Positions 1 to 11,452 of a stretch of DNA of 64,000 bases are shown in pieces. The notes beneath the pieces are model-generated. The model did no database searches. It had not been told where the DNA came from and saw only the letters and a list, made by a program, of their open reading frames with translations. The stretch's first letter is position 1; each line of letters opens with the position of its first letter. The DNA comes from Papio anubis. Taxonomy: Eukaryota; Chordata; Mammalia; Primates; Cercopithecidae. Where the stretch lies: assembly GCF_008728515.1 (NCBI RefSeq), contig NC_044978.1:3987771-4051770 (forward strand), read 5' to 3'. The position numbers and the translations under genes were made by a program.

Positions 1-1974
1 CATCCCAGGATGTAAGAGTGAAAGGAGACTGAAGACAAGGCAGGAAAAAAGGCAAAGCAAATGCAAGCTGACACATCACTGGGCTGCCCTTAGTTTCTCA
101 AGACATTTTGGGTGGCTGTTGTGTCACATGGGAGTGAGGCCCTAATGGAACGACTGCACCTCAAATCTGCTGGCTCCGCCCTCCGTCTCCTCTCTGTGGG
201 CCAGTGTCAGTTCCTCCTCTCCTCCAGGCTCTCCCCTGTGAGCCTCTCAGACAGCCTTTGGGGCAACCAGAGCATCCGGGAGTTGAGGAGGATGGAGGAT
301 TTCCAGGGCTCTGACACCCCTAGCATGATGGTGGCCTGCCCAAGCCCCCAGGGGAGCTAGAGGCAACCCATGGGGTGAGGAGATGAGACAGCAGAGGCTG
401 CGGCCATGGCTTCACAGCCATCAGAACAGAGTGAGTTATAGCTAGGCCCACTGCAGCTGGGAAGCTGTGCAGGAAACTAAGGCCTGTGGGCGGGGCCAGT
501 CAGGCCTGGGTGCAGGGAGGACAGGTCCCACACACCCTGCTGGGGAGATGCAAGGGACTCTGGCTACAACCAGGTTCGGTCAGTTATAAACAACACAAAC
601 TTAGAAAATCATCATCTGTTGGAATTAGTGTCAAACGGGAAATGTGATAAAAGAAGCTGTAGAACTTCAGTAGGACACAGACTTTCAGACTTGAGTAAAT
701 GGACGGCTGCTGGAGACTTTCTCCGCATTAAAAGAAAAACAAACAACCAAAAAGCTTCAAGTGGAAGAGGTGGGACTTGCCCAAGCAGCCCTACAAAAGA
801 ATCCAGAATCTTTTTTGTTCTCAAAGCAATGTGGGGGTTTTTTTTTTCTGTTGAAGAAATTATGCCTTTAGGGATAGTCTGTATAGTCTTAGAGTAATTG
901 AAATCATTTTTCTTTTGAGATTCTTTTCATATTTATGATTTTAATATTTTATGCTAATTAACTACATAGAGATTTATAGGCTTTGCTAAAGAAATATCTC
1001 AACCTGTCACAGTTATATTTGTATGAGACGACCTGACTGCAGGAATGTTAACAATTGTTTTAGAGGTTCTGTTTCTAAGTCTAAATAGGAATAATCTACC
1101 TCAACCTATTCACTTAGGACAAAAGCCACTTTGGCAAAGCAATAAGCATGTATCTTCTTCCAACCTAGTTGCATTTGATTAATGATTGCATGAGAACCTT
1201 TCTCATACTTAGCTTTTCACCTGGGGTTTTTGAAATGCTTAAGAAAAAAAGTATTAAATACAAGAGTTTTAAAGCTGATTGTTTCCCTGTTTCTAAAATG
1301 TGAAAAACACTAGAAGCTGAAATTCAGCAGTTTCAAAAACATATTTCAGGTTCCGTTTCCCCAGGACAGCTGCAATGCTTGCTGGGAAGTCAATGATATT
1401 GCAAACTGTAGGCGGTTCTGGCCTTTCATCATGTTTTTTTTCCTAAGGACAAATAGTTGATAGGATCTGTTTTATGTAAAATTCAAAAATCCATATAAAC
1501 TTGGCAGTTTTCCGGAGCACATTTGATATGAGCAAGTTTACTTAGATTCATGTAATTTTGTTTCTTGTGCGTATAAAGATTAGGACTGAATGCGAGGCCC
1601 CATGCAGAGGCAAGAGGTATAATGTGAATAATGTAAAGTCTCGTTTTAAAAACCTTGACTCATAATCAAATATCTGTAAGTGAAGGGCAGTAAGTAGATG
1701 TTAAACCAAGTGCTGTGTGAACAGAAACACCACACAACTTTAGAATTCGAGGCAGCCTAGCTCTCTTTGTGAACGGAGGACCCTGGAGCCAAGAGGTCAT
1801 GAGTGACTCTCCTTAGATCACAGAGCCAGTTTTTAGCAAAAATGCACCTTTTGTTAAACTCCAAGTTCTCACATAATTTCTTTGTCTCTACACTTTTAAG
1901 TGTTAAAATTTAAAAAAAAAAATTTCTATAAATAATGGACAAGAGGTGTTTGATCCTTGGGTGTGACTGACATT
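1..1974. other. single-copy sequence, no gene seen
   Basis: The first 560 bases are moderately GC-rich and the rest is AT-rich. Open frames such as 112-360 (+) and 619-897 (+) are under 100 codons, and I see no domain, signal peptide or exon context in them. I see no recognisable interspersed repeat. Short A/T runs lie near 839-848 and 1912-1922. Confidence 0.5.
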
Positions 1975-2215
1975 ATAGTTACACAGTGTGGTGTCAAGCT
2001 CTGGGGCCACATGAGCTGGGTTTGAATAGAGACTCCGCCACTTCCTATTTGTGTGACCTTGGCAAATTATTGAACTCTGTGAGGCTCAGTGTGACATGGG
2101 GATAAAATCCATGCCCAATTTATAGGTTCATTGTGAAAAAGAAATGAGCAATTTCCCTAAAGCACTTAGCGATGTGTACATTATAAGCACACGGTAAATA
2201 TTGTTTGTTTTTATT
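1975..2215 (+). mobile_element. MIR SINE, sense orientation
   Basis: The MIR core order is visible: 'gctctggggccacatgagc', then 'gggtttgaat', 'tgtgtgaccttggcaaatta', and a tail ending in 'cttagcgatgtgtacatta'. Divergence is high, as expected of an ancient mammalian SINE. Edges are approximate. Confidence 0.8.
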
Positions 2216-2398
2216 TAAATTACTTTAATAAACTATTATGAAAGACTTTTCTACTGTTTGTCCTTCTGATCACTACTGTTTTTGTCTGTGTCCCACCTGA
2301 CCTCTCTTACAAACTGACCTTTTATCTATCTACTCTGAAGAGAGCCATGGCAGAGTGGCTGCTGCTTGGAGCAGAAAGTAAAGCCATGTGGAAGGGCA

Positions 2399-2832
2399 CA
2401 GAGAGACTGTGTGATAGGGAAAGCTCTCCGTTAGTCCCAGCAGGTCAGTGTGATGCTGTACAGAGGGACCATGTAACAGGGAAAGCTCTCCGTTAGTCCC
2501 AGCAGGTCAGTGTGATGCTGTACAGAGGGACCATGTAACAGGGAAAGCTCTCCGTTAGTCCCAGCAGGTCCAGTGTGATGCTGCTGTACAGAGGGACCGT
2601 GTGACAGGAAAGCTCTCCGTTAGTCCCAGCAGGTCAGTGTGATGCTGTACAGAGGGAACGTGTAACAGGGAAAGCTCTCCGTTAGTCCCAGCAGGTCAGT
2701 GTGATGCTGTACAGAGGGACCGTGTGACAGGGAAAGCTCTCCGGTAGTCCCAGCAGGTCAGTGTGATGCTGTACAGAGGGACCGTGTGACAGGGAAAGCT
2801 CTCCGGTAGTCCCAGCAGGTCAGTGTGATGCT
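2399..2832. repeat. 62-bp minisatellite, about 7 copies
   Basis: Seven head-to-tail units begin with CAGAGGGACC or a close variant, at 2399, 2461, 2523, 2589, 2650, 2712 and 2774. Lengths are 62, 62, 66, 61, 62, 62 and 59 bp. Each contains AAAGCTCTCCG and CCCAGCAGGTC. Units 6 and 7 are identical over the 59 bp they share and carry CCGGTAGT where the others have CCGTTAGT. Unit 3 carries small insertions. Unit 7 stops short of the final three bases. High similarity suggests recent expansion and possible copy-number polymorphism. Confidence 0.95.
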
Positions 2833-3759
2833 CACACATTCACTTCCCAGCTGCTTTTGTAAAATGCTCCATAATTCTTCTTTTCTGAGGAAACGAGAAA
2901 TCGGTTCTCGATCTCAGTCCCAAGCCGACATCTGAAGCTCTTCACCTAAACCTTTTCATCAGCACCACACTGGAGATCTGGGTCACTGTTTATTACATTC
3001 GTGTTTGGGATCCCCAACAATATTATTATCAATGATAATGCTTTTTAAATGAATATTTAATAATAAGTGAATATTTATATTCACTCTTTTGGGAACAAGA
3101 AGAGCAGCAATTAGCTGGATTATCATGTCAACAGGCTTGATATTTTCCTTCACATCTGTAATAGACGGTTTATGGGACTTCTTCAGGGAAACAGGCTGGG
3201 CTGAGCCTCCTCAGACACTTCTCATCTTGGGAAAGTAAGTGTCCCACCTTCAAGGGAGATTTTCCAAACTATGAGTGTTGGCTCCAGTCCCATAGTGTTG
3301 GTTGCTGAGAGGAGATAAACTGGCTAAAGGGTTTCCTAATACTTAGTCCCCAGTAGCTGAACACTGCTGGTGAAAAACACAAAAAATCCTTTCAAAATTG
3401 GCAAAAACACAAACAACAAAATTTAAAATCTTTCTATCGTGATCACTTTTTTTGAAGTGTTCAAATGAATTGTCACTGGCATTTTTACTTACATAAGCAC
3501 ATTCTAATGTTCTGTTGACAAATTATTTTTCCATTGTAATCTAGATTCCTCAGGGGAAAAAATGTCATAAGTTCACCTGAATGTGAGATAACATGGTTTC
3601 ATTCAATCTTGTATTAAACAAGACAATAAAATTTTGAACACCATTAGAATTGAAATGTTCTTTAATGTTTCTGTGATTAAGCAACATTTTTAATATTCAA
3701 TTCTATGCTTTATTTTATTTCCTCTTTCTCATAAAATGATTAAAAATTGTTTTTGGAGA
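2833..3759. other. AT-rich single-copy sequence
   Basis: No gene or clear repeat family is visible. It contains the first copy (3071-3107) of a 37-bp direct repeat whose second copy lies at 4393-4429. A donor-like GTAAGT at 3235-3240 and an acceptor-like AG at 3163-3164 bracket 70 bp, but splice-like pairs of this quality arise often by chance. Confidence 0.4.
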
Positions 3760-4151
3760 TGGTATTAGTTCACTCTTGCATTGCTATAAATACCTGAGAA
3801 TGGGTAATTTATCAAGAAAAGAGGTTTAATTGGCTCACAGTTCCTCAGGCTGTATAGGAAGCATGGAAGAATCTGCTTCTGGGGAGGCCTCAGGAAGCTT
3901 TTACTCATGGCGGAAGGCAAAGGGGGAGCAGGTATCTTACAGGCAGGAGCAGGACTTGGGGGAGATTGGGGGGAGCTGCCGCACACTTTTAAATAACCTG
4001 GGCTCCAGGGAACTCACTCCCTTCCACGAGAACAGCAAGAGGAAGCCCGCCTCCTGTGATCCAATCACCTCCCACCAGTCCCACCTCTAACACTGGGGAT
4101 TACAACTCAACATAAGATTTGGGCGGCAGCACACAGATCCAAACCATATCA
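3760..4151 (-). mobile_element. MaLR (MST/THE1-like) LTR, antisense
   Basis: The + strand reads as the complement of an MST-type LTR. It starts TGGTATTAGTTC, has 'gggtaatttatcaagaaaag' and 'ctggggaggcctc', and ends in ACCATATCA, complementary to the usual LTR start. There is no internal retroviral region, so it is probably a solitary LTR. The 86- and 73-codon frames across it are chance frames. Confidence 0.85.
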
Positions 4152-4667
4152 GAAATGCTTTTCGGTTATTTTATAACTTTGCATGTCAGGTGCCTTTTAT
4201 GACTTATATAAACATCTTTGGGAATATGCTTTGAAAAACAATAGTGTAGGGGCTAGCAAAACATGATTATTTTTTATTATGTACAAATCAAATAAAACGT
4301 AGGCTGATATTCTATAATATTAATTCAAAAAATCACTTTTGAGTTTTAAAATGTATAAGGCCCAACCTAGGAATATATTATTTTAAATAGAAATATTTAC
4401 ATTCACTATTTTGGGAACAAGAAGAGCAGTTCTCATTTCATGATCTGGTTGCTCCTCCATATGGCTGGTAGAAGGGCGTATGTGGAGCACTGATTCCATT
4501 CTGCCTTACTGGAGAACAATTTAACTATTGTTTTCTTCTCTACATGAATGTAAACTTTCCAAGAGTAGGTGGGGTATATTTTGCTCTTAAGCATGTGATA
4601 GAAATGTATACATGCTAACAATACACCGTAAAGTCTGTGTCTTATCTAATTAATGTGTCCTAAGTGT
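4152..4667. other. AT-rich spacer between two MaLR LTRs
   Basis: This stretch is single-copy by eye and separates two LTRs of the same superfamily in opposite orientation. It contains the second copy (4393-4429) of the 37-bp direct repeat. No gene is seen. Confidence 0.4.
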
Positions 4668-4923
4668 TCATATAGTTTGGATCTGTCCCAGCCCAAATCT
4701 CATGTTGAATTGTAATCCTCAGTGTTTGAGATGGAGCCTGATGCGAGGTGATTGGCTCATGGGGGGGTTTCTATGGCTTAACACCATCCCTTTGCCTTCC
4801 GCCATGAGTGTAGGTTGTCTGAGGCCTCCCCAGAAGCAGATGCCAGCATCATGCTTTCTGTACAGCCTGTAGAACCACAGCCAATTAAACCTCTCTATAG
4901 CAGCGTGAGAACGGACTAATACA
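4668..4923 (+). mobile_element. MaLR (MST/THE1-like) solitary LTR, shortened
   Basis: It starts TCATATAGTTTGGATCTG (a decayed TGATATGG start), contains 'cccaaatctcatgttgaatt' and ends 'gagaacggactaataca'. A 5-bp direct repeat AGTGT flanks it exactly (4663-4667 and 4924-4928), as expected for LTR-element integration. At 256 bp it is shorter than the roughly 350-430 bp usual for the family, so it has internal deletions. Confidence 0.85.
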
Positions 4924-4928
4924 AGTGT

Positions 4929-7024
4929 ATATGTTTTATGCTTTGTGTTTACTTATGAAGCATACATTTGAAGGCTGTTTAACCATTATCTTATCATCTG
5001 GATATCTATTAATTGGCATTTCCAGTGTCATAATTTATGTTCATACTGCCCATTGGTTAATTCTAGAACTCTCTGTGAAGCGTATGTTACGTTCCAGGAA
5101 TCAGACTCCTGGAGCTGTCGGTCCAGTGAGGGAGACAGACACTATTTATGTGATGCAAACACATCAAGTGCCTTCTGAATGCAATATTTGAAACGAATTG
5201 TTTCCACTATGATTATAGTGTTGCATTTTATTACATTTTCATTTTTATATTAACTGAAATAAAGATTAGTTGAGAATGAATATGAAATATTAATTGAAAA
5301 CTAAACATTAAATTTAATTGAATTAAATGTCCTGTGTAAATCCTTACAAAACCCTATGAATTTGATGCTATAATTCCCATTTTTCATATGGAGAAATAAG
5401 ATGAGTCCCATAGTTACGTAATTTTAAAAATTGACAATCCTTTTGTATTTTGTGTATTGTAGTAATCTATTAGCCAAAGTATTTCTTTTTCAAATCATTC
5501 CATTTAAAAAGTGTGTTTAAAGCATATATTAATTACATAGTTTAGTAGCACTAATTGCTTAACTGGTTTCATTTGAAAGGATTTAATTAGGCAAACTTAA
5601 AAGCATAGAAGCCACAGTATTACAAGGTGATAATCCCAGGAGCCATGTACGTGATGCCATGTAATTAATTTGAATTACCAGGTTCTGGAATGCTTAAGCC
5701 TTGCTGGACTTTTAGAAACAAAGGGGACAGTGACCTCCCATGAAAGGAATGCTGTAGATAAGCTGATCAGTTACTTATCAGCCCTGCTATTGTAGCCGTG
5801 CCAACCAGACATGTTCACATTACTTGGACATGATGTGCATGGTAGTTATAGTCAGATGGGGTGGTACAGATAAAATCATGACTTCATTTTCCATGGATAA
5901 CTTATCTTTTGTTCTTTGGAATTAGCCATTTTAAGACCACATATGAAGAAAATGTGATAAGAAAAAATGTTCCAACTATGTACGGTAGTGCTTTTAGTAC
6001 TCTGTAACAGCTAGATAGGAAAGATCTTAGAATATCAAACCTGCTTGAGGTTTCTGCCATCACTAGAAGAAAAGAATGTTATCAAGGATGTAAAGTTTCA
6101 AAACATGTTAGACCTCAGCATTACACCTGAATTCAGACTAATCATGAATGATAGTTTCATTTTGTTCAGAAACAGTTTCCAACCTACATTGTGAAAGTAG
6201 GTTACTGTTCTCTCAAAGTCCTTTATGGGGAAGATACATATATATTTTTTTCTGAAGGAAAACTTTGAGCGAATTGAATTATTACAAGAAAGGTTTCATA
6301 GACTAATGGTAACCAAACATGCTTTTAAATAAATCTTCAGAAAAAAGTTACAACTGGACAAATCCTAGACCAATTTTAAGCTTCGGATGAGAATAACTTT
6401 AAGATATAAGAAACTGAAATTGAGAAAAGGAATAATTCCATTTCCTCACCTATCGTTGAATTGTGCTTTAATCTACAATAACCAAAAAAATTGTGGCCAA
6501 ACCATGTCCATGGTGACCAAATTCTCCCATACTCTCATTTGACACAATCAAAATCATTGACTTCTAAGTCAAAATGTGGAGTTTATTTTTAACCAGCCAA
6601 GATAGATAGAGGTAAAGTATGTAAATATAATCTTATTATTGTTGGTCAGGGTCAATTTTTGATTTAAGGCTATTTAATACTCTAAGGCCTTTAAGCAAAG
6701 GTAGAATCTTAAAATCTAAGAAAATAATACAATCTTTTTTATAAATATGTAACAGCATCAGATGGGATTTTTACGTAAAGTTAGATTATTTTAAATCTTA
6801 ACTAATGCCTAGAAAAGATTCCAGACAAGGGAATGTCTACATATAACATGACTCAGCTTAATTTAGGGAAACCATCTATCATGGCGTAAGTGCATGAAAC
6901 GTGCTGCCTTACCAAGTGTTAATAGTCAAAGAACTAATATTCATAAGTTTCAAATACATTGAAATTGCTTCTCTTCAATAAGGGGATTGATCATATTAAA
7001 ACCAGAGAACATAATACGTGGAAT
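4929..7024. other. AT-rich single-copy sequence
   Basis: No long frame, no recognisable transposon and no simple repeat longer than a few units are visible. The base composition is that of gene-poor mammalian DNA. Confidence 0.4.
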
Positions 7025-7165
7025 ACTATCTAACATTTATTGAACGGTTAGTATGTGCTAGACACTATGCCAAGCCCTTTGAAGGAGTTATTTCATTTAA
7101 TCTGTCACTGTTTTAGTAAGGTGCTAGTGTTAGTTCCAATTTACAGATGAGAGCATTGAGGTATT
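7025..7165 (-). mobile_element. MIR fragment, antisense
   Basis: The motifs 'taacatttattgaacggtta', 'gtatgtgctagacactatgc' and 'aatttacagatgagagca' follow the order of the complement of MIR. Confidence 0.75.
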
Positions 7166-7249
7166 GTTGACTTCACAGTTTTGCCTCAGTTCAGTCCTAT
7201 TTAGAAAAACAGGAAGTGTATTTTTTAAAGCACTGGTAACATCTCAGAG

Positions 7250-7500
7250 TGTAGTGGAAAGAACAGAACTTGAGGCGTCAGGAGAGCTGTGCTTTAGTCT
7301 CCACTGTAAGCTCCCTGAGGGGAGGGACTCTGTCTTGGTTACCACTCCATGGCCAACACCGTCCACATACCTCTGGCATAATAAAACTTAGTAACCCTTC
7401 ATGGAATGCCGGCCTCACTGAAGGAGCGCAGGTGCTGCTTACACAGTGTGTGATCTGGCCAGGTGGTTTCACCCCTCAGGGCCCTATCCATTTCTTATTC
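7250..7500 (+). mobile_element. MIR-like fragment interrupted by an L2 3' end
   Basis: Positions 7250-7300 ('gtagtggaaagaacagaact', 'gcgtcaggagagctgtgctt') resemble a MIR 5' part. Positions 7305-7400 ('gtaagctccctgagg', 'gggactctgtcttgg', 'cctctggcataataaa') resemble an L2 3' end. Positions 7440-7490 resemble the MIR core and its 'cccctcagggccc' segment. I infer an L2 tail inside a MIR; the nesting is tentative. Frames at 7164-7605 overlap this and look spurious. Confidence 0.5.
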
Positions 7501-9320
7501 CTTTCCTATTCTAACTTCTTCCTTGCTTCTAAAAGTGATTTGAGGAACCAAATAAAGATTCAGCTGCACAAGACCTTTAAAGTAAAGATAAAAGGTCAAG
7601 AGTGATGTACTTTAAGAAGGGAGAAAACTATTTCCAAAGTCAAGGCTAAGAATAGCTGCCTCGTCTGGGCATGGAATTTAGACTGAAAGTTGCTGCAGCA
7701 ACAGAGCCTCCGTGGATTGAAACCACCCCACCTACCCGCTCTTCTTCTGCCACATTTGGCCAGAGCAATCTGCTGCTGTAGGAGTCTTGGAGGAAAGAAG
7801 AGAAGAGCCCAAAATATCCCTTTTGCTGTCTAATTATTTTTAATGACTAAATCATCCCAGGTCTAGATGACCATGTTGGGTCCATTTTAGAGCGTACGAT
7901 CAAAAGTCCTAATGGCAGAAAAACCTTGGGAAAACAAAAGGCTGCTTTCTCTAGTGAAATCTGAAACACCGTGTTGAATGCAGGAATTAGAATAGCCCCC
8001 CAAAAAGGAAGAGTTATAAAGAGCAGGTCTAAAAAAATAAAAAAGAACCAAGTCACAGCAAACCCTAAGTACCCACATAACAGCACAAATTAGCTCTGGC
8101 CCTCTCTAGCAGAATGGTTACTGGAAACAACAGAGGCCATGAGAAAAATAGTACGTTTTTACGTCCCGCCACTCTCACACAAACCCAGCTTAAGGTGATG
8201 GCTAACTGCCCTCAGGGGGTTGTTTGTTTTGGGTTCAGACACAGCCATTTGATAAGAAAAGAATCTTAGCCAAACGGTGAGAAAGGTCAATAATTAACCA
8301 TGTTACTTCAACAAACAGCACCAACCCAAGACATTTGGGTTACACCTTGAAAAAAGAAGCATTGGAACCAGCAAGTCTCCATCCTGAGAAAATGTTCTTG
8401 ATCCTTTGGCCTTGAGCTTTTACTTTCCCAAAGAAGCCACTCCCTTTCTTAATTTGGACCTGGTTGCACTTCAGAGATCAAAAGGAGGCCTCTTCCAACA
8501 CACGAAAGATAGGCTCCTATTTCTTCAGCGTTTATGATGATATTTGCTCAGCTGCTTCCTTCCATAACCATTTTCTGTTTGCAGAATCAAAATCAGATAG
8601 TGGGTGATTCAAAGAGCTATGTAGCAAAAATGTGCTGACCCACCTCACAGCATCTAGGTGTGCAGGGTTTCAGACCTCTCTGTGGCCATCCTGCAAATCC
8701 ATTCATTGGGAAAATTCCAGTAGCTTAGTGGCTCATTCTCCAAACTCTGATCTGAGAGCATCTAGAGGGCCAACCAGAATGTGCGTTTTCTCACTATTTT
8801 CCTAAGCACCATTCAATGTGCTACATCTAGGTTAATAATAGTAATCAGGGAAATCAAGGAAAAAAGCATGAAGAAGTCACCATTTGACTTGGAAAAATCA
8901 CCAGTACAAATGTATCATCAAATGACATGCAATTACAACTGTGCCTCTTAACATTATATCATACCTGGGGCCTGGAACTCTTTGGAAAATTATAGTGGAA
9001 ATTTAAATTTTCAATTTAATTAATATATAGGGAATGCAGGAGAGTTAGATATCCTTCCCATACTCTTCTTTTTCCTAGTTCACTAAAGTCATTTGAGCTG
9101 AAGATTTAAATCTGAAGAATCCAATTATTTATTTTGAGCAATGCATTTTTGGTAGCACTGAAGAAGTTCAGTAGAGAAATTAGCAACCATGGGTTGTATA
9201 GAGCAGATGGCTGGAATTAATAATCAATGAAAAAATATATTGTGACATTATGAAATAATTTTTCATGGATGTTTTAGCTTGATGTATACGTTCAGAGTAG
9301 GTGTTCACATTTAATAAATA
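7501..9320. other. single-copy sequence, no gene seen
   Basis: Moderately AT-rich. Short antisense frames near 7847-8086 are hydrophobic on translation but have no start context or homologue I recognise. No repeat family is evident. Confidence 0.4.
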
Positions 9321-9600
9321 ATGACTGTGTGCCATAAATTAAGAGCAAAACGTAAAAGAAAACTCTTTCTTCTACCTTCTGGAAAGAGAGATGCTCACTC
9401 TGGCTCATCTGTTCCTTCAAAGCCATCCCTTGATTTGTGTCTCTTTGTGTCTAGTGGGAGTGGGGATGGGGATGGGAGTAGCAATGCTTTTCTCTCTCTT
9501 TCTCTCTCTTCTAAATTTCTGTTGTTTTGTCCAATATTTCTATTCATTTTGTGTGTATGTAATCACATTAAAGGTACTGAAAAAAAAAAAAAAAAAAAAA
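9321..9600 (+). other. possible 3' end of a retrocopy (ATTAAA plus A21)
   Basis: An uninterrupted run of 21 A (9580-9600) follows a poly(A)-signal variant ATTAAA (9567-9572) with 7 bases between. That spacing resembles a polyadenylated transcript end copied into DNA. No Alu or L1 body lies upstream, and I could not find a convincing target-site duplication. The 5' limit is unknown, so the start given is nominal. A plain A-rich microsatellite is the alternative. Confidence 0.3.
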
Positions 9601-10537
9601 CCCTGAAACAAGATTGGTATACACCAAGATCTCAATAGCTGGAATCTGCATTTCACACAGATCTCATAGATACCATGCTACTGTTCAAAAAGCCAGCTGC
9701 GTTAGTACAAGGGTAGGGATGATATAGCTTAAAAACAGAGCCTGATTTGCCAACCACATCACACCATTTACCCATGGAGCTGAGAGTCCAGTATTTTAAT
9801 ATTAGATCACATGTATAGAGGGGCCCAACAGCAAGAGTATGATGGTTGCCCCATCCTGTTTTACATGGATTAGAAAAAACTTGGAGCAATCTTCGCAGTT
9901 TAAGAGGAAAAGAAGATATTCCAAGGATTGAGGCCAGGTTTTGGCTTTGAAAAGGAACAAGTTTTGGAAACTGAGCACATTTCAAAAAAAGCGCAGTTCC
10001 AAAATATGTATGTGTCACATATGGAGGATGGATTAAATCTGATCTGTGTTGTCCCATAGCACAGCAATGGGACCAATGGTAAAAGCTGTGAGAAGGCAGA
10101 TTCCAGCCACACTTGGAGAAGTCTCTGGAAAAGAACAGACTGCTTGAAACTGTAGTTGCCTCCATCACAGGGGACGGCCCATCTTAGAGTGTGACTGTAT
10201 AGTGACTTGAATTGCTTGACCTACAAAGCCCTTTTCCACCCTGGGAATCTATCATTCAATAAAAGGAGTGGCAGTAGAGGGGCAGTTAATGTGGGCAGGA
10301 GGGATATTTGATATGGAATTGATGTACAATGTCTGCCACTTGGGCCATTTAGGATCTGGTGTTGCTGTGATCGGTGGGTGGGCCATGGTTCCCTGCCTTC
10401 CCTGAGGTTAAGCTCTAATATTTTTAATTTTGTGCTATCTGTCAGGGAAACTCTATCTTTTCTTTCTTCGTTGTGTTATAGAAAGAAATGAAATGAGCAG
10501 GAGCCTTCAAGGATTTCTTGAAGGCCATTTCAAGCCC
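9601..10537. other. unassigned; holds a 171-codon antisense open frame
   Basis: The minus-strand frame 9653-10168 (171 codons) is among the longest in the window. Its product is rich in Ser, Cys, Phe and His and shows no domain, signal peptide or membrane pattern I recognise. No promoter, splice or polyadenylation context supports it. I treat it as a chance frame or a fragment of an unknown repeat. Confidence 0.3.

Positions 10538-10573
<36 letters not shown>
10538..10573. repeat. (ATG)12 trinucleotide microsatellite
   Basis: Twelve uninterrupted ATG units are followed by an imperfect TTGATGATTT. The open frame reading poly-Met through it is an artefact of the repeat. Confidence 0.97.
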
Positions 10574-10985
10574 TTGATGATTTTAGTGGATGCTACAATC
10601 CCTCATCTCTGCCCTTCAGAACCAAGGTGTTCACTCACCCAGCCCTCAGAGTGTGCATTGCTGAGGGCTCACAAGTGAGTCTGTCTCCAAGAATGATCTC
10701 CCCCAGTTCTGCCTCTCCCAGTGTGGGCAGCCTGCAGGCAGTGGGTGGATGCAGGGCTCCCAAGGTCCAGGCTCCTTGTCTTCCTCTGGGACAACTAGAA
10801 GGTGTTATCTCAGCACCATAGCATCCTGTGGCCTCTGCTGAAGCTTTATCAAAGTTCACCTTCTCCCTTTGTCCAATTTTTCCTCTCCTGTTCCCTTACA
10901 GATATGATAACTAAGGACATATCCCCAAAGCCCCTTCAGTAAATCCCCTCCTTACCGTGTTTCCAGAGAACCAACCTAATGCAGA

Positions 10986-11137
10986 GGATGATGATGATGA
11001 TGATGGTGGTGATGATGATGATGGAGGTGATGATGATGATGGAGGTGATGATGATGATGGTGATGATGGTGATGATGGTGATGATGGTGGTGATGATGGT
11101 GGTGGTGATGATGATGGTGGTGATGATGATGATGTAG
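10986..11137. repeat. (GAT/GGT)n trinucleotide array, about 150 bp
   Basis: This is an interrupted GAT array with GGT and GGA variants. It keeps one period-3 register, so long frames open on both strands: Asp/Gly-rich on +, and Ser/Pro- or Ile/Thr-rich on -. None has gene context. It lies about 410 bp downstream of the ATG array, which is the same trinucleotide in another register. Confidence 0.95.
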
Positions 11138-11234
11138 TCAGGGGTGGGGTACAGTGGTAGCAGTGGAGGAGGAAAACCACTGCATTTCATTTGCATTGTC
11201 CTTTATACTAGCAAGTAAAAAGATTCATTTGATC

Positions 11235-11395
11235 CTCGTAATAGCTTGGATTGGGCAGAGGCCTAAATCACTCCCAATCTACAAATAAAATAACTGAGGG
11301 ACATAAAGTCAGGAATTTGCTCATGGTCACATAATTAGGGATCAATTTTACAGTAAATCCTGTCTTCTGATTCCCATTTTCCTGTTATTTCACCT
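11235..11395 (-). mobile_element. MIR fragment, antisense
   Basis: The motifs 'aataaaataactgaggga', 'aatttgctcatggtcacata' and 'cctgtcttctgattcc' match the complement of the MIR core. A short L2/MIR-like tail ('catttgttgaataaatta') follows near 11430-11452. Confidence 0.6.
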
Positions 11396-11452
11396 GATGA
11401 CAGTGCCGTATACATCACAGAAGTCAGTAAAAGCATTTGTTGAATAAATTAG

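Noticed and set aside
9653..10168. 171-codon minus-strand open frame
   Set aside because: No domain, compositional oddity (Ser/Cys/Phe/His), overlapping frame in another register, no promoter or splice support.
10957..11160. Asp/Gly-rich acidic 'protein'
   Set aside because: Pure product of the GAT trinucleotide array; complementary frames are equally open.
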